64,000 bases of DNA, taken from assembly GCF_000379825.1 (NCBI RefSeq), contig NZ_KB903815.1, positions 90,810 through 154,809 of the forward strand, given 5' to 3'. The notes beneath the pieces were generated by a model. That model was not told where the DNA came from, ran no database searches, and saw only the letters and a list, made by a program, of their open reading frames with translations. Below are positions 7,611 through 15,654 of the stretch, piece after piece. Both the position numbers and the translations under genes were made by a program. The stretch's first letter is position 1, and every line of letters starts with the position of its first letter. Origin of the DNA: Longispora albida DSM 44784 (GTDB taxonomy: Bacteria > Actinomycetota > Actinomycetes > Mycobacteriales > Micromonosporaceae).

Positions 7611-9110
7611 ATGCTCACGCCAGGCAGCACGCTGGGCGAACGCGGCAGGTACACCCTGACCGAACGGATCGCCAGCGGCGGCATGGGGGACGTGTGGAAG
7701 GCCGAGGACACCGTCCTGGGCCGGACGGTCGCTGTCAAGGTGCTCCTGCCAGCCCTGCTGGAGGAGCCCGGCTTCGTGGAGCGGTTCCGCGACGAGGCCA
7801 GGACGATGGCGACGATCAACCACCCAGGCGTGGTGGACGTCTACGACTTCGGCGAGAGCGAGCTGCCGGGCGGCAGCCGGGCCTCGTACCTGGTCATGGA
7901 GTACGTGCAGAGCGAGCCGCTCAGCGCCGTGCTGGCCAGGGTCGGCAGGCTCACCCCGCAGCGGGCGATGGCCCTGATCGCCCAGGCTGCCGACGCGCTC
8001 CAGGCCGCCCACGACGCCGGCATCATCCACCGGGACGTCAAGCCGGGTAACCTGCTGGTCCGCCCGAACGGCTCGCTGGTGCTCACCGACTTCGGGATCT
8101 CCCGGGCCGGGGCCGGCAGCAACCTGACGGCCGTGGGCTCGACGCTGGGCACCGCGGCGTACATGTCGCCGGAGCAGGCGGCCGGGCAGCCGGCCGGGCC
8201 ACTGTCCGATGTGTACTCGCTGGGCGTTGTCGCCTACCAGTGCGTCGCCGGCCGCCGCCCGTTCGAGGGCGACAACCCGCTCGGCGTCGCGATGATGCAC
8301 ATCCGGGACACGCCGCCGGCGCTCCCGGGCGACGTGCCGCCGCAGATCCGCCAGTTCGTGGAGCGGGCGATGGCGAAGGACGGTGCCGCGCGGTGGCCGA
8401 GCGCCGCCGCGATGGGTGCCGCTGCCCGGGCGCTGTCGGCTGGCCAGCCGCTGCCACACACCGCCGCGCAGCCGGCCGCACCTGCCCGCACCTCGGTCAT
8501 GCCGGCCGTGCCGCCTGCCGACCGGACGCAGGGGGCGATGCGGGGCGCTGCCGCCGTGCCGCCGCCTCCGCAGCCGAAGCAGACCTACGAGCCGGTCAAG
8601 CCGCCGAAGAAGGGCAACGGGCTGCTCATCGCCGGCATCGCTGGCGTGGTCGCGGTGCTGCTGGTGTTCGGCGGGATCGCGTGGGCGCTGATCGCGAGCA
8701 GCGACAAGAACAATAAAAAGAACAACAGCTCGGATAATGTACCTATCGTGACGACCACGCCGACGCCGACGGCAACCAAGTCCTCGCCACGGCAGCCGGA
8801 GACGCCGCAGGGCCGGACGATCCTGGTCGTCAACTGCGAGCAGCTCAAGGGCAAGCAGTACAACAAGGTCGAGGAAGAGCTGCGCAAGCAGAACCTGAAG
8901 CCGAAGCGCAACGACGTGGACGACAACGCCAAGAAGGGTACCGTCGTCGATCTCCAGTGCGAGGTCGACCGGAACACCCGGGAAGTGAACGTGAACGTCT
9001 CCAAGGGCGAAGACGACGACAAGCCCTCGACGCCGTCGAGCCCCTCGGCCACGCCGAGCGGCCGGCCGTCCGGCGGTACCACGCTTCCCCCCATCGGCGG
9101 CGGTTTCTGA
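7611..9110 (+). CDS. pknA: Ser/Thr protein kinase PknA with a single PASTA-like extracellular domain
   Basis: 499 residues with AGGGAGTT-type ribosome sequence upstream. The kinase domain (about 10-275) has the Gly loop GGMGDVWKAE, VAVKVL (ATP lysine), HRDVKPGNLL (catalytic loop), DFGISRAG (Mg loop) and an activation segment with GTAAYMSPEQA. After a Pro/Ala linker comes one membrane span (about 340-362). The C-terminal part (about 400-465) resembles one PASTA repeat (LKGKQYNKVEEELRKQNL ... VNVSKGE), then a Ser/Pro tail. PknA phosphorylates division and wall proteins. M. tuberculosis PknA lacks a PASTA domain, so this is a lineage difference. It overlaps pknB at TGATG. Confidence 0.93.
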   Translation: MLTPGSTLGERGRYTLTERIASGGMGDVWKAEDTVLGRTVAVKVLLPALLEEPGFVERFRDEARTMATINHPGVVDVYDFGESELPGGSRASYLVMEYVQSEPLSAVLARVGRLTPQRAMALIAQAADALQAAHDAGIIHRDVKPGNLLVRPNGSLVLTDFGISRAGAGSNLTAVGSTLGTAAYMSPEQAAGQPAGPLSDVYSLGVVAYQCVAGRRPFEGDNPLGVAMMHIRDTPPALPGDVPPQIRQFVERAMAKDGAARWPSAAAMGAAARALSAGQPLPHTAAQPAAPARTSVMPAVPPADRTQGAMRGAAAVPPPPQPKQTYEPVKPPKKGNGLLIAGIAGVVAVLLVFGGIAWALIASSDKNNKKNNSSDNVPIVTTTPTPTATKSSPRQPETPQGRTILVVNCEQLKGKQYNKVEEELRKQNLKPKRNDVDDNAKKGTVVDLQCEVDRNTREVNVNVSKGEDDDKPSTPSSPSATPSGRPSGGTTLPPIGGGF

Positions 9111-10840
9111 TGACCGAGCATCGCCTGCTGGGGGGCAGGTACCAGGTCGGTGACCTGCTCGGGTACGGCGGCATGGCCGAGGTGCACCGGGGCAGGGACC
9201 TGCGCCTGGGCCGGGACGTCGCGATCAAGATGCTCCGGACCGACCTGGCCAGGGACGCCACGTTCCAGGCCAGGTTCCGCAGGGAGGCGCAGAACGCCGC
9301 CTCGCTGAACCATCCGGCGATCGTCGCGGTGTACGACACCGGCGAGGAGCGCGGCGCCAACGGCGAGTCGCTGCCGTACATCGTCATGGAGTTCGTCAAC
9401 GGCCGCACCCTGAAAGAGGTGCTGGCCGTCGAGGAACGGCTCCAGCCGCGCCGGGCCCTCGAGGTGACGGCCGACATCTGCGCCGCGCTCGAGTTCAGCC
9501 ACCGGCACCAGATCATCCACCGGGACATCAAGCCCGGGAACGTGATGCTCACCCAGGCCGGCCAGGTCAAGGTGATGGACTTCGGTATCGCGCGGGCGCT
9601 GTCCGGCGGCACGTCGACCATGACGCAGACCAGCGCCGTGATCGGCACAGCCCAGTACCTGTCGCCGGAGCAGGCGCGCGGCGAGACCGTCGACGCCCGC
9701 TCCGACGTGTACGCGACCGGCTGCGTCCTCTACGAGCTGCTCACCGGGCACCCGCCGTTCACCGGCGACAACCCGGTGTCCGTCGCGTACCAGCACGTCC
9801 GGGAGAACCCGCGCACGCCGAGCCAGCTCAGCCGGGACATCATGCCGGACGTCGACGCCGTGGTGCTCAAGGCGCTCGCGAAGAACCCGGCCAACCGGTA
9901 CCAGTCGGCTGGCGAGATGCGTGCCGACCTGCTCCGGGCCGCCGCCGGCCGTCCGGTGCTGGCCACGCCCGTGCTGTCCGACGACGACCGCACGGCGGTG
10001 TTCGAGGCTCAGCCTGGTAGCGGATCACCGGCCAGGGTGGCAGATCCGGCCCGCCGCAAGGCGTCGACCTGGATGATCGTCATGCTGGTCGTCCTCGGCC
10101 TGGTCGCGGCCGGTGCCCTGGGCACGGGGATCTACCTGGCCAACCGGGAGACCACGGTGACAGTGCCGAACCTGGTCGGCAAGACCAGGGAGCAGGCGCT
10201 CGCCGACGCTGAGAAGCTCGGCATCAAGCTGACCTTCGGCGATCCTGTCTTCGACAAGACCTGCGTCAAGGACCAGATCGTCCGGCAGAACCCCTCGCCG
10301 CAGTCCAAGGTCGACAAGGACGACGCCAGGGCCACGGCGAACGTCTGCGGCGGCCGGAGCGCCGAGAAGGTGCCCGGCGTGGTCGGCCTGGACCGGGCGA
10401 CAGCGGAGAAGAACCTGAAGGCACTCGGGTTCGCGGTCGCGGTGACCGAGGTCGACAACGACGCCAAGGCCGGCAACGTGGTGAGTTCCGAGCCCGCCGC
10501 CGACAAGGAAGCGGAGTACGGCAGCACGGTCACGCTGACGGTGTCGAAGGGCAACCTCAAGATCATCCCGCCGGTGGACGGCCTGACCGGTGACCAGGCG
10601 GCCCAGCGGCTGCGGGATCTCGGGTTCACGAACGTCAACCAGGTCCCGCGTTCGTCGCCGGTGGCTGGCAAGCAGCCCGGCGCGGCGATCGAGACCCAGC
10701 CGGGTTCCGGTAAGTCGGCCAAGGCCGGTGACCTGATCACGATCATCGTCCAGCCCACGCCGCCGCCGACGAGCAGCCCGCCGACGCCCACGCCGACGCC
10801 GTCCACCTCGGGTACCCCGACAGGTACGGCGACGCCGTAG
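9110..10840 (+). CDS. pknB: Ser/Thr protein kinase PknB with three PASTA repeats
   Basis: 576 residues from ATG 9110, overlapping the pknA stop by one base; longer in-frame starts would lie inside pknA. The kinase domain (about 9-275) shows GGMAEVHRGRD, VAIKML, HRDIKPGNVM, DFGIARALSG and GTAQYLSPEQARGE. A single membrane span (about 322-345) leads to three PASTA repeats (about 348-412, 413-480 and 481-545) and a Pro/Thr-rich tail. PASTA domains bind muropeptides or lipid II, so the kinase senses wall precursors. Mycobacterial PknB has four repeats. It is the last gene of the operon and converges on the TrpG-type gene with an 18-bp gap and no visible terminator. Confidence 0.95.
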   Translation: MTEHRLLGGRYQVGDLLGYGGMAEVHRGRDLRLGRDVAIKMLRTDLARDATFQARFRREAQNAASLNHPAIVAVYDTGEERGANGESLPYIVMEFVNGRTLKEVLAVEERLQPRRALEVTADICAALEFSHRHQIIHRDIKPGNVMLTQAGQVKVMDFGIARALSGGTSTMTQTSAVIGTAQYLSPEQARGETVDARSDVYATGCVLYELLTGHPPFTGDNPVSVAYQHVRENPRTPSQLSRDIMPDVDAVVLKALAKNPANRYQSAGEMRADLLRAAAGRPVLATPVLSDDDRTAVFEAQPGSGSPARVADPARRKASTWMIVMLVVLGLVAAGALGTGIYLANRETTVTVPNLVGKTREQALADAEKLGIKLTFGDPVFDKTCVKDQIVRQNPSPQSKVDKDDARATANVCGGRSAEKVPGVVGLDRATAEKNLKALGFAVAVTEVDNDAKAGNVVSSEPAADKEAEYGSTVTLTVSKGNLKIIPPVDGLTGDQAAQRLRDLGFTNVNQVPRSSPVAGKQPGAAIETQPGSGKSAKAGDLITIIVQPTPPPTSSPPTPTPTPSTSGTPTGTATP

Positions 10841-10858
10841 GACATGCCCAGGCAGGTG

Positions 10859-11515
10859 TCAGGGAGACGGGTCCGGTTCAGCCCACGCGGCGAGCCGGAC
10901 CCGTTCCACGTCGGCGGCCAGTTCCGGTACGCGGGCGAGGGCCGCCGGGTAGCCGCACACCGCCAGCCAGTTGGCGAGGATCTGGTGGCCGCCCTGGCTC
11001 AGCACCGACTCCGGGTGGAACTGGACGCCTTCGAGGGGTAGTTCCCGGTGCCGGAGCGCCATGATCACGCCGGACGTGGTGTGCCCGGTGACCTCCAGCT
11101 CCTCCGGGAGCGTGCCGGGCCGGACACTCAGCGAGTGGTACCGGGTCGCCGTGAACGGATCAGGCAGCCCGGCGAGCACGCCGGTACCGGAGTGGTGGAC
11201 CTCGCTGGTCATGCCGTGCAGGAGTTCGGGTGCGCGTTCCACCACGCCGCCGTAGGCGGCCGCGATGGCCTGGTGCCCGAGGCAGACGCCGAGGATGGGC
11301 AGCTGGCCGGCGTACCGCCGAACGAGCGGCACGCAGATGCCAGCGTGATCGGGCGTCCCAGGCCCGGGGGACAGCAGGACGCCGGCCATCCCCTCGACCT
11401 CGGCGAGGGAGACCTGGTCGTTGTGCCGCACCACGCACTCGGCACCGAGCTGGCCGAGGTACTGCACGATGTTGTGGACGAACGAGTCGTAGTTGTCCAC
11501 AACCAGGATCTTCAC
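10859..11515 (-). CDS. class I glutamine amidotransferase, TrpG/PabA type
   Basis: 218 residues from GTG 11515 (MKILVVDNYDSFVHNIVQYL), chosen because the frame before it is shadow sequence and the start overlaps the preceding stop as GTGA. Motifs: LSPGPGTP (oxyanion region), GVCLGHQAIA (nucleophile Cys) and GVQFHPES (catalytic His-Glu). It releases ammonia from glutamine for anthranilate synthase and/or aminodeoxychorismate synthase; no partner TrpE/PabB is nearby, so the route is open and it may serve both. The same gene occupies this place next to pknB in M. tuberculosis (Rv0013). Confidence 0.93.
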   Translation of the reverse strand: MKILVVDNYDSFVHNIVQYLGQLGAECVVRHNDQVSLAEVEGMAGVLLSPGPGTPDHAGICVPLVRRYAGQLPILGVCLGHQAIAAAYGGVVERAPELLHGMTSEVHHSGTGVLAGLPDPFTATRYHSLSVRPGTLPEELEVTGHTTSGVIMALRHRELPLEGVQFHPESVLSQGGHQILANWLAVCGYPAALARVPELAADVERVRLAAWAEPDPSP

Positions 11516-11670
11516 TCCGTGATCTGCCCGTCGTTCATCGGCAGCAGCGGGTCGACGGCCGGGAAGACCACCCACCACAGCAGCGCGGCGATCCCCGCGA
11601 GGAGCAGCAGCGAGCCGGCCAGCTTGCCGGGCACGCCGAAGGGCAGCTTGCGCCAGATCCACGCGTACAT
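11512..11670 (-). CDS. small single-span membrane protein between sortase and amidotransferase
   Basis: 52 residues from ATG 11670 to a TGA that overlaps the amidotransferase start. It begins MYAWIWRKLPFGVPGKLAG, has one hydrophobic span (about 18-38, with a Trp-Trp pair) and ends LLPMNDGQITE. A purine-rich site (GGGAAGGAGC) sits ahead of the ATG. Tight coupling on both sides supports a real gene. Small proteins of this kind occur in the actinobacterial sortase/trpG interval; the role is unknown. Confidence 0.8.
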   Translation of the reverse strand: MYAWIWRKLPFGVPGKLAGSLLLLAGIAALLWWVVFPAVDPLLPMNDGQITE

Positions 11671-11694
11671 CAGCTCAGCTCCTTCCCAGGTTCA

Positions 11695-12603
11695 TCAGGC
11701 CAGCTCCGCCGGGCGGCCAGCGGTCTTCGGCTGGGTTCTGGTGAGCTCGGCGTGCACGATCATGCGCTCGTAGTTGTCGAGCTTCGGGTTGCACGTGGTC
11801 AGGGTCAGCACGGCCTTCTTCGGCTGCTCGCCCGGCTTGCTCGGGACGGGGGCCACGACCTCGATCGCGTTCGGCTTGACGATCCGGTTCTGGTAGACCC
11901 GGTAGACGTACCAGGTGTCCTTGGTCTCCACGACCACGATGTCGCCGGCGCCGACCTTGTCCATGTCCCACCAGATACCCGGGGCGCGGTGCCCGGCGAC
12001 CGCGAAGTTGCCGACGGCGCCCGGCTTGGCCGACTGCGGGTAGTGGCCGGGGGCGAACTCGATGTCCGCCGGCTTCACGCCCTCCACCACGACCCACGGG
12101 TCCTTGCGCATCTTCTGGACGTAGAGCCTGGCCAGGGCGCTGCCCGGGTACGCGGCGGGCGCCTTCGACGGGGTCGCTCCCGGCGAGGCCGGCGGGGCGG
12201 TCGTCGGGGCGACCGGCTGGTTCCACTCCTTGTCGAGCTGCTGCGTCAGGGTGTCCTGGTGGCCGTTGATCTCGGCCGTCTTGCCCCAGATCTCGTACGC
12301 GGCGAAGAACAGCACGACCAGGCCCATCGTGATCAGGACCTCGCCGGTACCCCGGACGACGCCCCGGAAGATGCTGGCCGGCGTCGGCCGGGTCAGCTCG
12401 GCGTACACACTCTTGTACCCGCCGTCCTCCTGCTGCACCGGCCGCAGCTTGATGACCTGCGGCCCGCCGGACTTGTGCCTGGGCACGACCCGGGTCCCCT
12501 CGGGCGCGGTGTCCAGGATGGGCAGCATCGCGGTCAGGTCGGAGCGGGGGCTGTCGTCGTCGTGCTCGTGGGGCGCCGGGCCGTGTTCTGGTTCGTGGGT
12601 CAC
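11695..12603 (-). CDS. srtE: class E sortase
   Basis: 302 residues from GTG 12603, overlapping the DUF881 stop (GTGA); earlier frame positions are shadows. The N-terminal 75 residues are cytosolic and charged, one membrane span follows (about 80-102), then a Pro/Ala linker and the sortase fold. Visible catalytic residues: His in AVAGHRAPG, Cys in TLTTCNP, and Arg in HAELTRTQP. Class E sortases join LAXTG-type proteins to the wall and support aerial growth in streptomycetes. The gene sits between DUF881 and the small membrane protein in one minus-strand operon. Confidence 0.92.
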   Translation of the reverse strand: MTHEPEHGPAPHEHDDDSPRSDLTAMLPILDTAPEGTRVVPRHKSGGPQVIKLRPVQQEDGGYKSVYAELTRPTPASIFRGVVRGTGEVLITMGLVVLFFAAYEIWGKTAEINGHQDTLTQQLDKEWNQPVAPTTAPPASPGATPSKAPAAYPGSALARLYVQKMRKDPWVVVEGVKPADIEFAPGHYPQSAKPGAVGNFAVAGHRAPGIWWDMDKVGAGDIVVVETKDTWYVYRVYQNRIVKPNAIEVVAPVPSKPGEQPKKAVLTLTTCNPKLDNYERMIVHAELTRTQPKTAGRPAELA

Positions 12604-13436
12604 TGGGCCACCTGGGCCGAGGTCACGCCGGTCGAGCCGGTGTAGGCGGGCATGGTGACCTCTCCACTGGTACGGGCCTCGTACCCGAGCCCGAAGGCGC
12701 GGACGGCCGCCCGGAATTCCTGGACCCCCGGCGCGTTGTCGAGGGCGGCCATCATCCTGGCCGGGTCGCCGATCGCGACGATCCTGAACGGCGGCGAGTA
12801 CACCCGGCCGTGCAGCAGCAGGGTGTTGCCGACACACCGTACAGCGCTGGTGGAGATCACGCGGACATCCATGATCGTCATGGCTTCGGCCCCGCCGGCC
12901 CACAGCGCGTTCACGACGGCCTGTACGTCCTGCTGGTGGACCACCACATCGTCCGGCCGGGCGCCATTGGGCAGATCACCGCCGGCCTGGCGCGGCGCGT
13001 CGTCGAGCTGCACGGTGATCGAGGGCCCGCGCACGGCCGTCATCCCGGCGGACTCGCGGGAAGCCGCCGCGCGGCGCTGCTGTTCGGCGATCCGGGGATC
13101 GAGCCCTGATAACGCTTCGGTATCACCGTCGACCTCCCGCCGGAGCCGGGCGGCCTTGTCCTCCTGCTCGGAAACCTGCTTCCGGCGGACCTCGATGATC
13201 TGCTTCAGCTCGCCGCTGCCGTCGTTGCGCAGGGCCGTGCCCTTCGCGGTGAGCGCGCTCGACGCGAACAGGACACCAGCTCCGAGCATGATCACAGGCA
13301 CCAGGTACGACCACGGGCCCCGCCACTTGCCGGGGCGGCGGCGCAGGGCGGCCCGGGCTCGGTGCAAGGTGCGCCGCCAGGGCAGCCGGCGCCCCGGGCC
13401 AATGCTTTCTGCCCGGACTTCCGTGGACTTCGACAC
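12600..13436 (-). CDS. DUF881 family membrane-anchored protein
   Basis: 278 residues. An Arg-rich cytosolic N-terminus (about 1-42) is followed by one membrane span (about 43-64), a coiled coil (about 75-130: EVRRKQVSEQEDKAARLRRE) and the DUF881 domain with GPSITVQLDDAP and GAEAMTIMDVRV. DUF881 proteins occur beside crgA and sortase in actinobacteria (Rv0012 position) and in division-gene clusters; the biochemical role is unresolved. First gene of the minus-strand operon running to the amidotransferase, divergent from crgA with a 67-bp promoter region. Confidence 0.9.
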   Translation of the reverse strand: MSKSTEVRAESIGPGRRLPWRRTLHRARAALRRRPGKWRGPWSYLVPVIMLGAGVLFASSALTAKGTALRNDGSGELKQIIEVRRKQVSEQEDKAARLRREVDGDTEALSGLDPRIAEQQRRAAASRESAGMTAVRGPSITVQLDDAPRQAGGDLPNGARPDDVVVHQQDVQAVVNALWAGGAEAMTIMDVRVISTSAVRCVGNTLLLHGRVYSPPFRIVAIGDPARMMAALDNAPGVQEFRAAVRAFGLGYEARTSGEVTMPAYTGSTGVTSAQVAQ

Positions 13437-13503
13437 TCCTGCTCCTTGTGCTGCGCGTCTTCTTGACTACGCTAGCTGGTGACGCCCGTATCAGGAGAGC
13501 ACC

Positions 13504-13770
13504 GTGCCCAAGTCACAGATTCGCAAGAAAAAGGTCTACACGCCCCCGGCGGACCTGACCCCTGGCCGCACCACCGCGGCTGCCAACCGGCCCAGCCCTG
13601 TCTGGGTTCCGGCCCTGGCCATCGCGTTCTTCGTGATCGGCGTTGCCTGGCTGGTGGTTTTCTACCTGTCCGGCGGGCTCTGGCCGGTCGAGTCCCTGCG
13701 GTACTGGAACCTGGGGATCGGCTTCGGCTCCCTAATCGCCTGCCTCCTAGTCTTCTCCAAATGGCGGTAG
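13504..13770 (+). CDS. crgA: cell division protein CrgA
   Basis: 88 residues from GTG 13504 with AGGAGAGC upstream. The sequence MPKSQIRKKKVYTPP, then two membrane spans (about 33-54 and 65-84) with WPVESLRYWNLGIGFG between them and a short basic C-terminus, is the CrgA signature. CrgA binds FtsZ, FtsQ and PBPs and coordinates septation; in streptomycetes it delays FtsZ rings. It is monocistronic: the structured element described at 13774-13922 begins four bases after its stop. Confidence 0.96.
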   Translation: MPKSQIRKKKVYTPPADLTPGRTTAAANRPSPVWVPALAIAFFVIGVAWLVVFYLSGGLWPVESLRYWNLGIGFGSLIACLLVFSKWR

Positions 13771-13773
13771 AGA

Positions 13774-13922
13774 CCCGCTGAGGACGAATCTGGACTGCGC
13801 GTAAGGACTTCCCACGTACAACACCGGTACGAGGGAAGTCCTTACGCTTGCCAGATCCGCCCTCAGCGGGCCACTTCGCCTTAGATCAAGATCAAAAGCT
13901 TGAAGATCTAGATCAAGGGCCA
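13774..13922 (+). repeat. structured intergenic element, copy 1 (triple-stem, AACACCG loop)
   Basis: Outer stem 13774-13783 with 13861-13870 (CCCGCTGAGG/CCTCAGCGGG). Middle stem 13788-13793 with 13851-13856 (ATCTGG/CCAGAT). Inner hairpin with 21-nt arms 13799-13819 and 13827-13847, one 2x2 internal loop, and loop AACACCG (13820-13826). A 3' tail follows with GCCACTTCGC, TTAGATCAAGATCAA and GATCAAGGGC. A second copy is at 33551-33698. It could act as the crgA terminator, but conservation of loop and flanks goes beyond a terminator. It may be an RNA element or a miniature repeat; orientation is taken from crgA. Confidence 0.8.
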
Positions 13923-14044
13923 AGGTCAAGAGCCTTGCCGGGTGTACTTGGGCCGACAGGGCCTTCTTGCGTCGGGTGCCCGGATCGTCGGGTGTCCGGT
14001 GCGCAGGTGTGCCCTCGGGGCTGATCACACGGGTGTAGTTTTCC

Positions 14045-14079
14045 CCAGCGGTTATCCACAGGCTGTGGATAACCGCTGG
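14045..14079. promoter_or_regulatory. palindrome of two inverted DnaA boxes
   Basis: CCAGCGGTTATCCACA (14045-14060), a GGC spacer, then its exact reverse complement (14064-14079). Each arm contains the consensus DnaA box TTATCCACA. In sequence terms this is a perfect DnaA-box pair; it could bind DnaA or act as a hairpin. It lies 40 bp before the PH-domain gene. Only two boxes are seen, too few for oriC. Confidence 0.6.
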
Positions 14080-14118
14080 CTTCTCGTTTCCGGGAGCCGG
14101 GGATGCCATCCTGGGCTG

Positions 14119-14589
14119 GTGCATGAGGAACCAGCGATCCGGCCGGCCAGTCCCACGCCCGCAGGGCAGGACCCGGGTGGTGATCACTTCGTCTGGCGGG
14201 TCCGGGCGGCGGTGATCGGGTGGAAGGTCACCGGTGCCGTGCTGCTGCTGGTGCTCGCCGCCGCCAATCTCGGCGATCCGGTCAAGCTGTCCCTGGCCCT
14301 GCTGGCCGCCCTGGCGATCGCCGGGCTGGCGGCCAGGGATCTGGTGTTCCGTGAGCGGGTGGCTGCCGACGTCACCGGCCTGACCCTCGTGGCCGGCCTC
14401 CGCAGGGAGCACGTGCCGTGGGCGGCGGTCGAGAAGATCCGGGTGGACAACCGGCCACGGTTCGGCCTGCGCACGGAGCTGCTGGAGGTCGACGCCGGCG
14501 AGCAGCTGTACCTGTTCGGCGCGGCCGAGCTCAGCGCCCAGCCCTCCGACGTCGCCGACACCCTCCGCCACCTGTGGACGGGCCGCTAG
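14119..14589 (+). CDS. PH domain-containing membrane protein
   Basis: 156 residues from GTG 14119, taken because credible protein sequence begins here (VHEEPAIRPASPTPAG). Two adjacent hydrophobic spans (about 33-70) are followed by a PH-like beta-rich domain (RVAADVTGLTLVAGLRREHV, VPWAAVEKIRVD). This is the bacterial PH family pattern found in many actinobacterial membrane proteins of unknown function. It is flanked by hairpins and monocistronic. The DnaA-box palindrome lies immediately upstream. Confidence 0.75.
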   Translation: MHEEPAIRPASPTPAGQDPGGDHFVWRVRAAVIGWKVTGAVLLLVLAAANLGDPVKLSLALLAALAIAGLAARDLVFRERVAADVTGLTLVAGLRREHVPWAAVEKIRVDNRPRFGLRTELLEVDAGEQLYLFGAAELSAQPSDVADTLRHLWTGR

Positions 14590-14600
14590 CCAGTGGTGTT

Positions 14601-14638
14601 GGGGCCCCTCATGTCGCTATGACGACATGAGGGGCCCC
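14601..14638. repeat. GTGGGACCCCT-type palindrome, copy 1
   Basis: Perfect 16-bp stem, GGGGCCCCTCATGTCG (14601-14616) with its complement (14623-14638), around CTATGA. It sits between the convergent PH-domain and rhomboid genes, so it can terminate both. It shares the CTCATG...GCTAT...CGACATGAGGGG core with copies at 40102-40143 and 60204-60245. Confidence 0.75.
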
Positions 14639-14646
14639 ACATGCCG

Positions 14647-15561
14647 TCAGTGGGTGACGATCGCGAAGGCGGTCAGCGCCAGCAGGAACAGCGTCATGCC
14701 GGCCACGACCGCGACCTGGACTGCCGTGCGCTGCTTGGCCGGCGCGTAGACGAGGCCAGCCGCGACAGCTGCGCCGATCACGAGCCCGCCCATGTGCCCG
14801 GCCACGGAGATGTACCGCGCGCCGACGAACGTGATCACGACGTTGACGATCAGCACCGGCAGGATGGCCGAGGTGCTCCGGCCGAGCTTGCGCAGGACCA
14901 GGAAGATCGCGCCGAACAGGCCGAAGATCGCGGTGGAGGCGCCGGCCGTGGGCGCGTTGGGCTGGAAGAGCAGGGCAGCCACGTTGCCGCCCATGCCGGC
15001 CAGCAGGTAGAGCGCGGCGAACCGCAGCGGGCCGAGCGCGTACTCGAGGTTGCGGCCCAGTACCCAGACCGCCCACATGTTCAGCAGCAGGTGCAGCGGT
15101 CCATAGTGGAGGAACATCGGGGTGACCAGCCGCCACAGGCCGCCGTTGTACATCCCCGGCGCGGTCTCGCCCGTGTAGCACATCTCGTCGCCGCACGGTG
15201 CGGTCAGCGCGACGTTCGGCCCGGCCATGCCGCCCCACTCGTGGAGCACCGTGGAGCCGCCGAACAGGCTGCCGCCGATCGCCTGGCCCTTGCTGACCAG
15301 GATGCTGATCAGGAACACCGCGACGTTGAGCCCGATGATGGCCATCGTGACGTAGCCCTGCTGCCCGGACAGGCCGCCGCCGAACCAGCCCCTGGCCTGC
15401 CGCTGGGTGGACCGGCCCTCGGCGACGCACGAGGGGCACTGGTAGCCGACCGATGCCTCGCTCATGCAGTCAGGGCAGATCGGCCGGTCACACCGGGTAC
15501 ACCGGACGTAGGTCTCGCGGTCCGGGTGCCGGTAACAGGTGGGGACTGGGCTGGCCTCCAT
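14647..15561 (-). CDS. rhomboid family intramembrane serine protease with N-terminal zinc-binding domain
   Basis: 304 residues from ATG 15561 (MEASPVPTCYRHPDRETYVR). Residues 8-50 hold a Cys/His cluster (C-H-C-C-C-C-C-C pattern, B-box-like). About six spans follow. Rhomboid marks: HLLLNMWAVWVLG in the second span, GASTAIFGLFG with the catalytic Ser, and GHMGGLVIG with the catalytic His. Rhomboids cut membrane proteins within the bilayer. The loop after span 1 contains a Cys pair (PCGDEMCYTGE) that could form a disulfide outside. Convergent with the PH-domain gene across a palindrome, and divergent from the gene at 15655. Confidence 0.9.
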   Translation of the reverse strand: MEASPVPTCYRHPDRETYVRCTRCDRPICPDCMSEASVGYQCPSCVAEGRSTQRQARGWFGGGLSGQQGYVTMAIIGLNVAVFLISILVSKGQAIGGSLFGGSTVLHEWGGMAGPNVALTAPCGDEMCYTGETAPGMYNGGLWRLVTPMFLHYGPLHLLLNMWAVWVLGRNLEYALGPLRFAALYLLAGMGGNVAALLFQPNAPTAGASTAIFGLFGAIFLVLRKLGRSTSAILPVLIVNVVITFVGARYISVAGHMGGLVIGAAVAAGLVYAPAKQRTAVQVAVVAGMTLFLLALTAFAIVTH

Positions 15562-15654
15562 GTCGGGCAACGATACGCGAATCCGTGGCCGAACCGCCGA
15601 TCCTGCCTCTGCGGCGGGCGGTGCGCGGTCGCCATCGGCCACTAGGCTCTGCTG

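Larger units (their letters stand above)
13771..14118. other. 348-bp gene-free interval after crgA
   Basis: Between the crgA stop and the PH-domain gene. It holds structured element copy 1 and, near its end, the DnaA-box palindrome. Frames open through this interval show shadow composition. The stretch 13871-13935 is comparatively A/T-rich, with repeated GATCAAG words. Confidence 0.7.

Noticed and set aside
5669-7819. 716-codon open frame on the minus strand across pbpA
   Set aside because: Antisense shadow of pbpA with low-complexity Arg/Val/Asp content; no domain visible.
14045-14079. Chromosomal origin (oriC) suggested by DnaA boxes
   Set aside because: Only two boxes in one palindrome, no dnaA or dnaN beside it and no A/T-rich unwinding region; actinobacterial origins carry many boxes.
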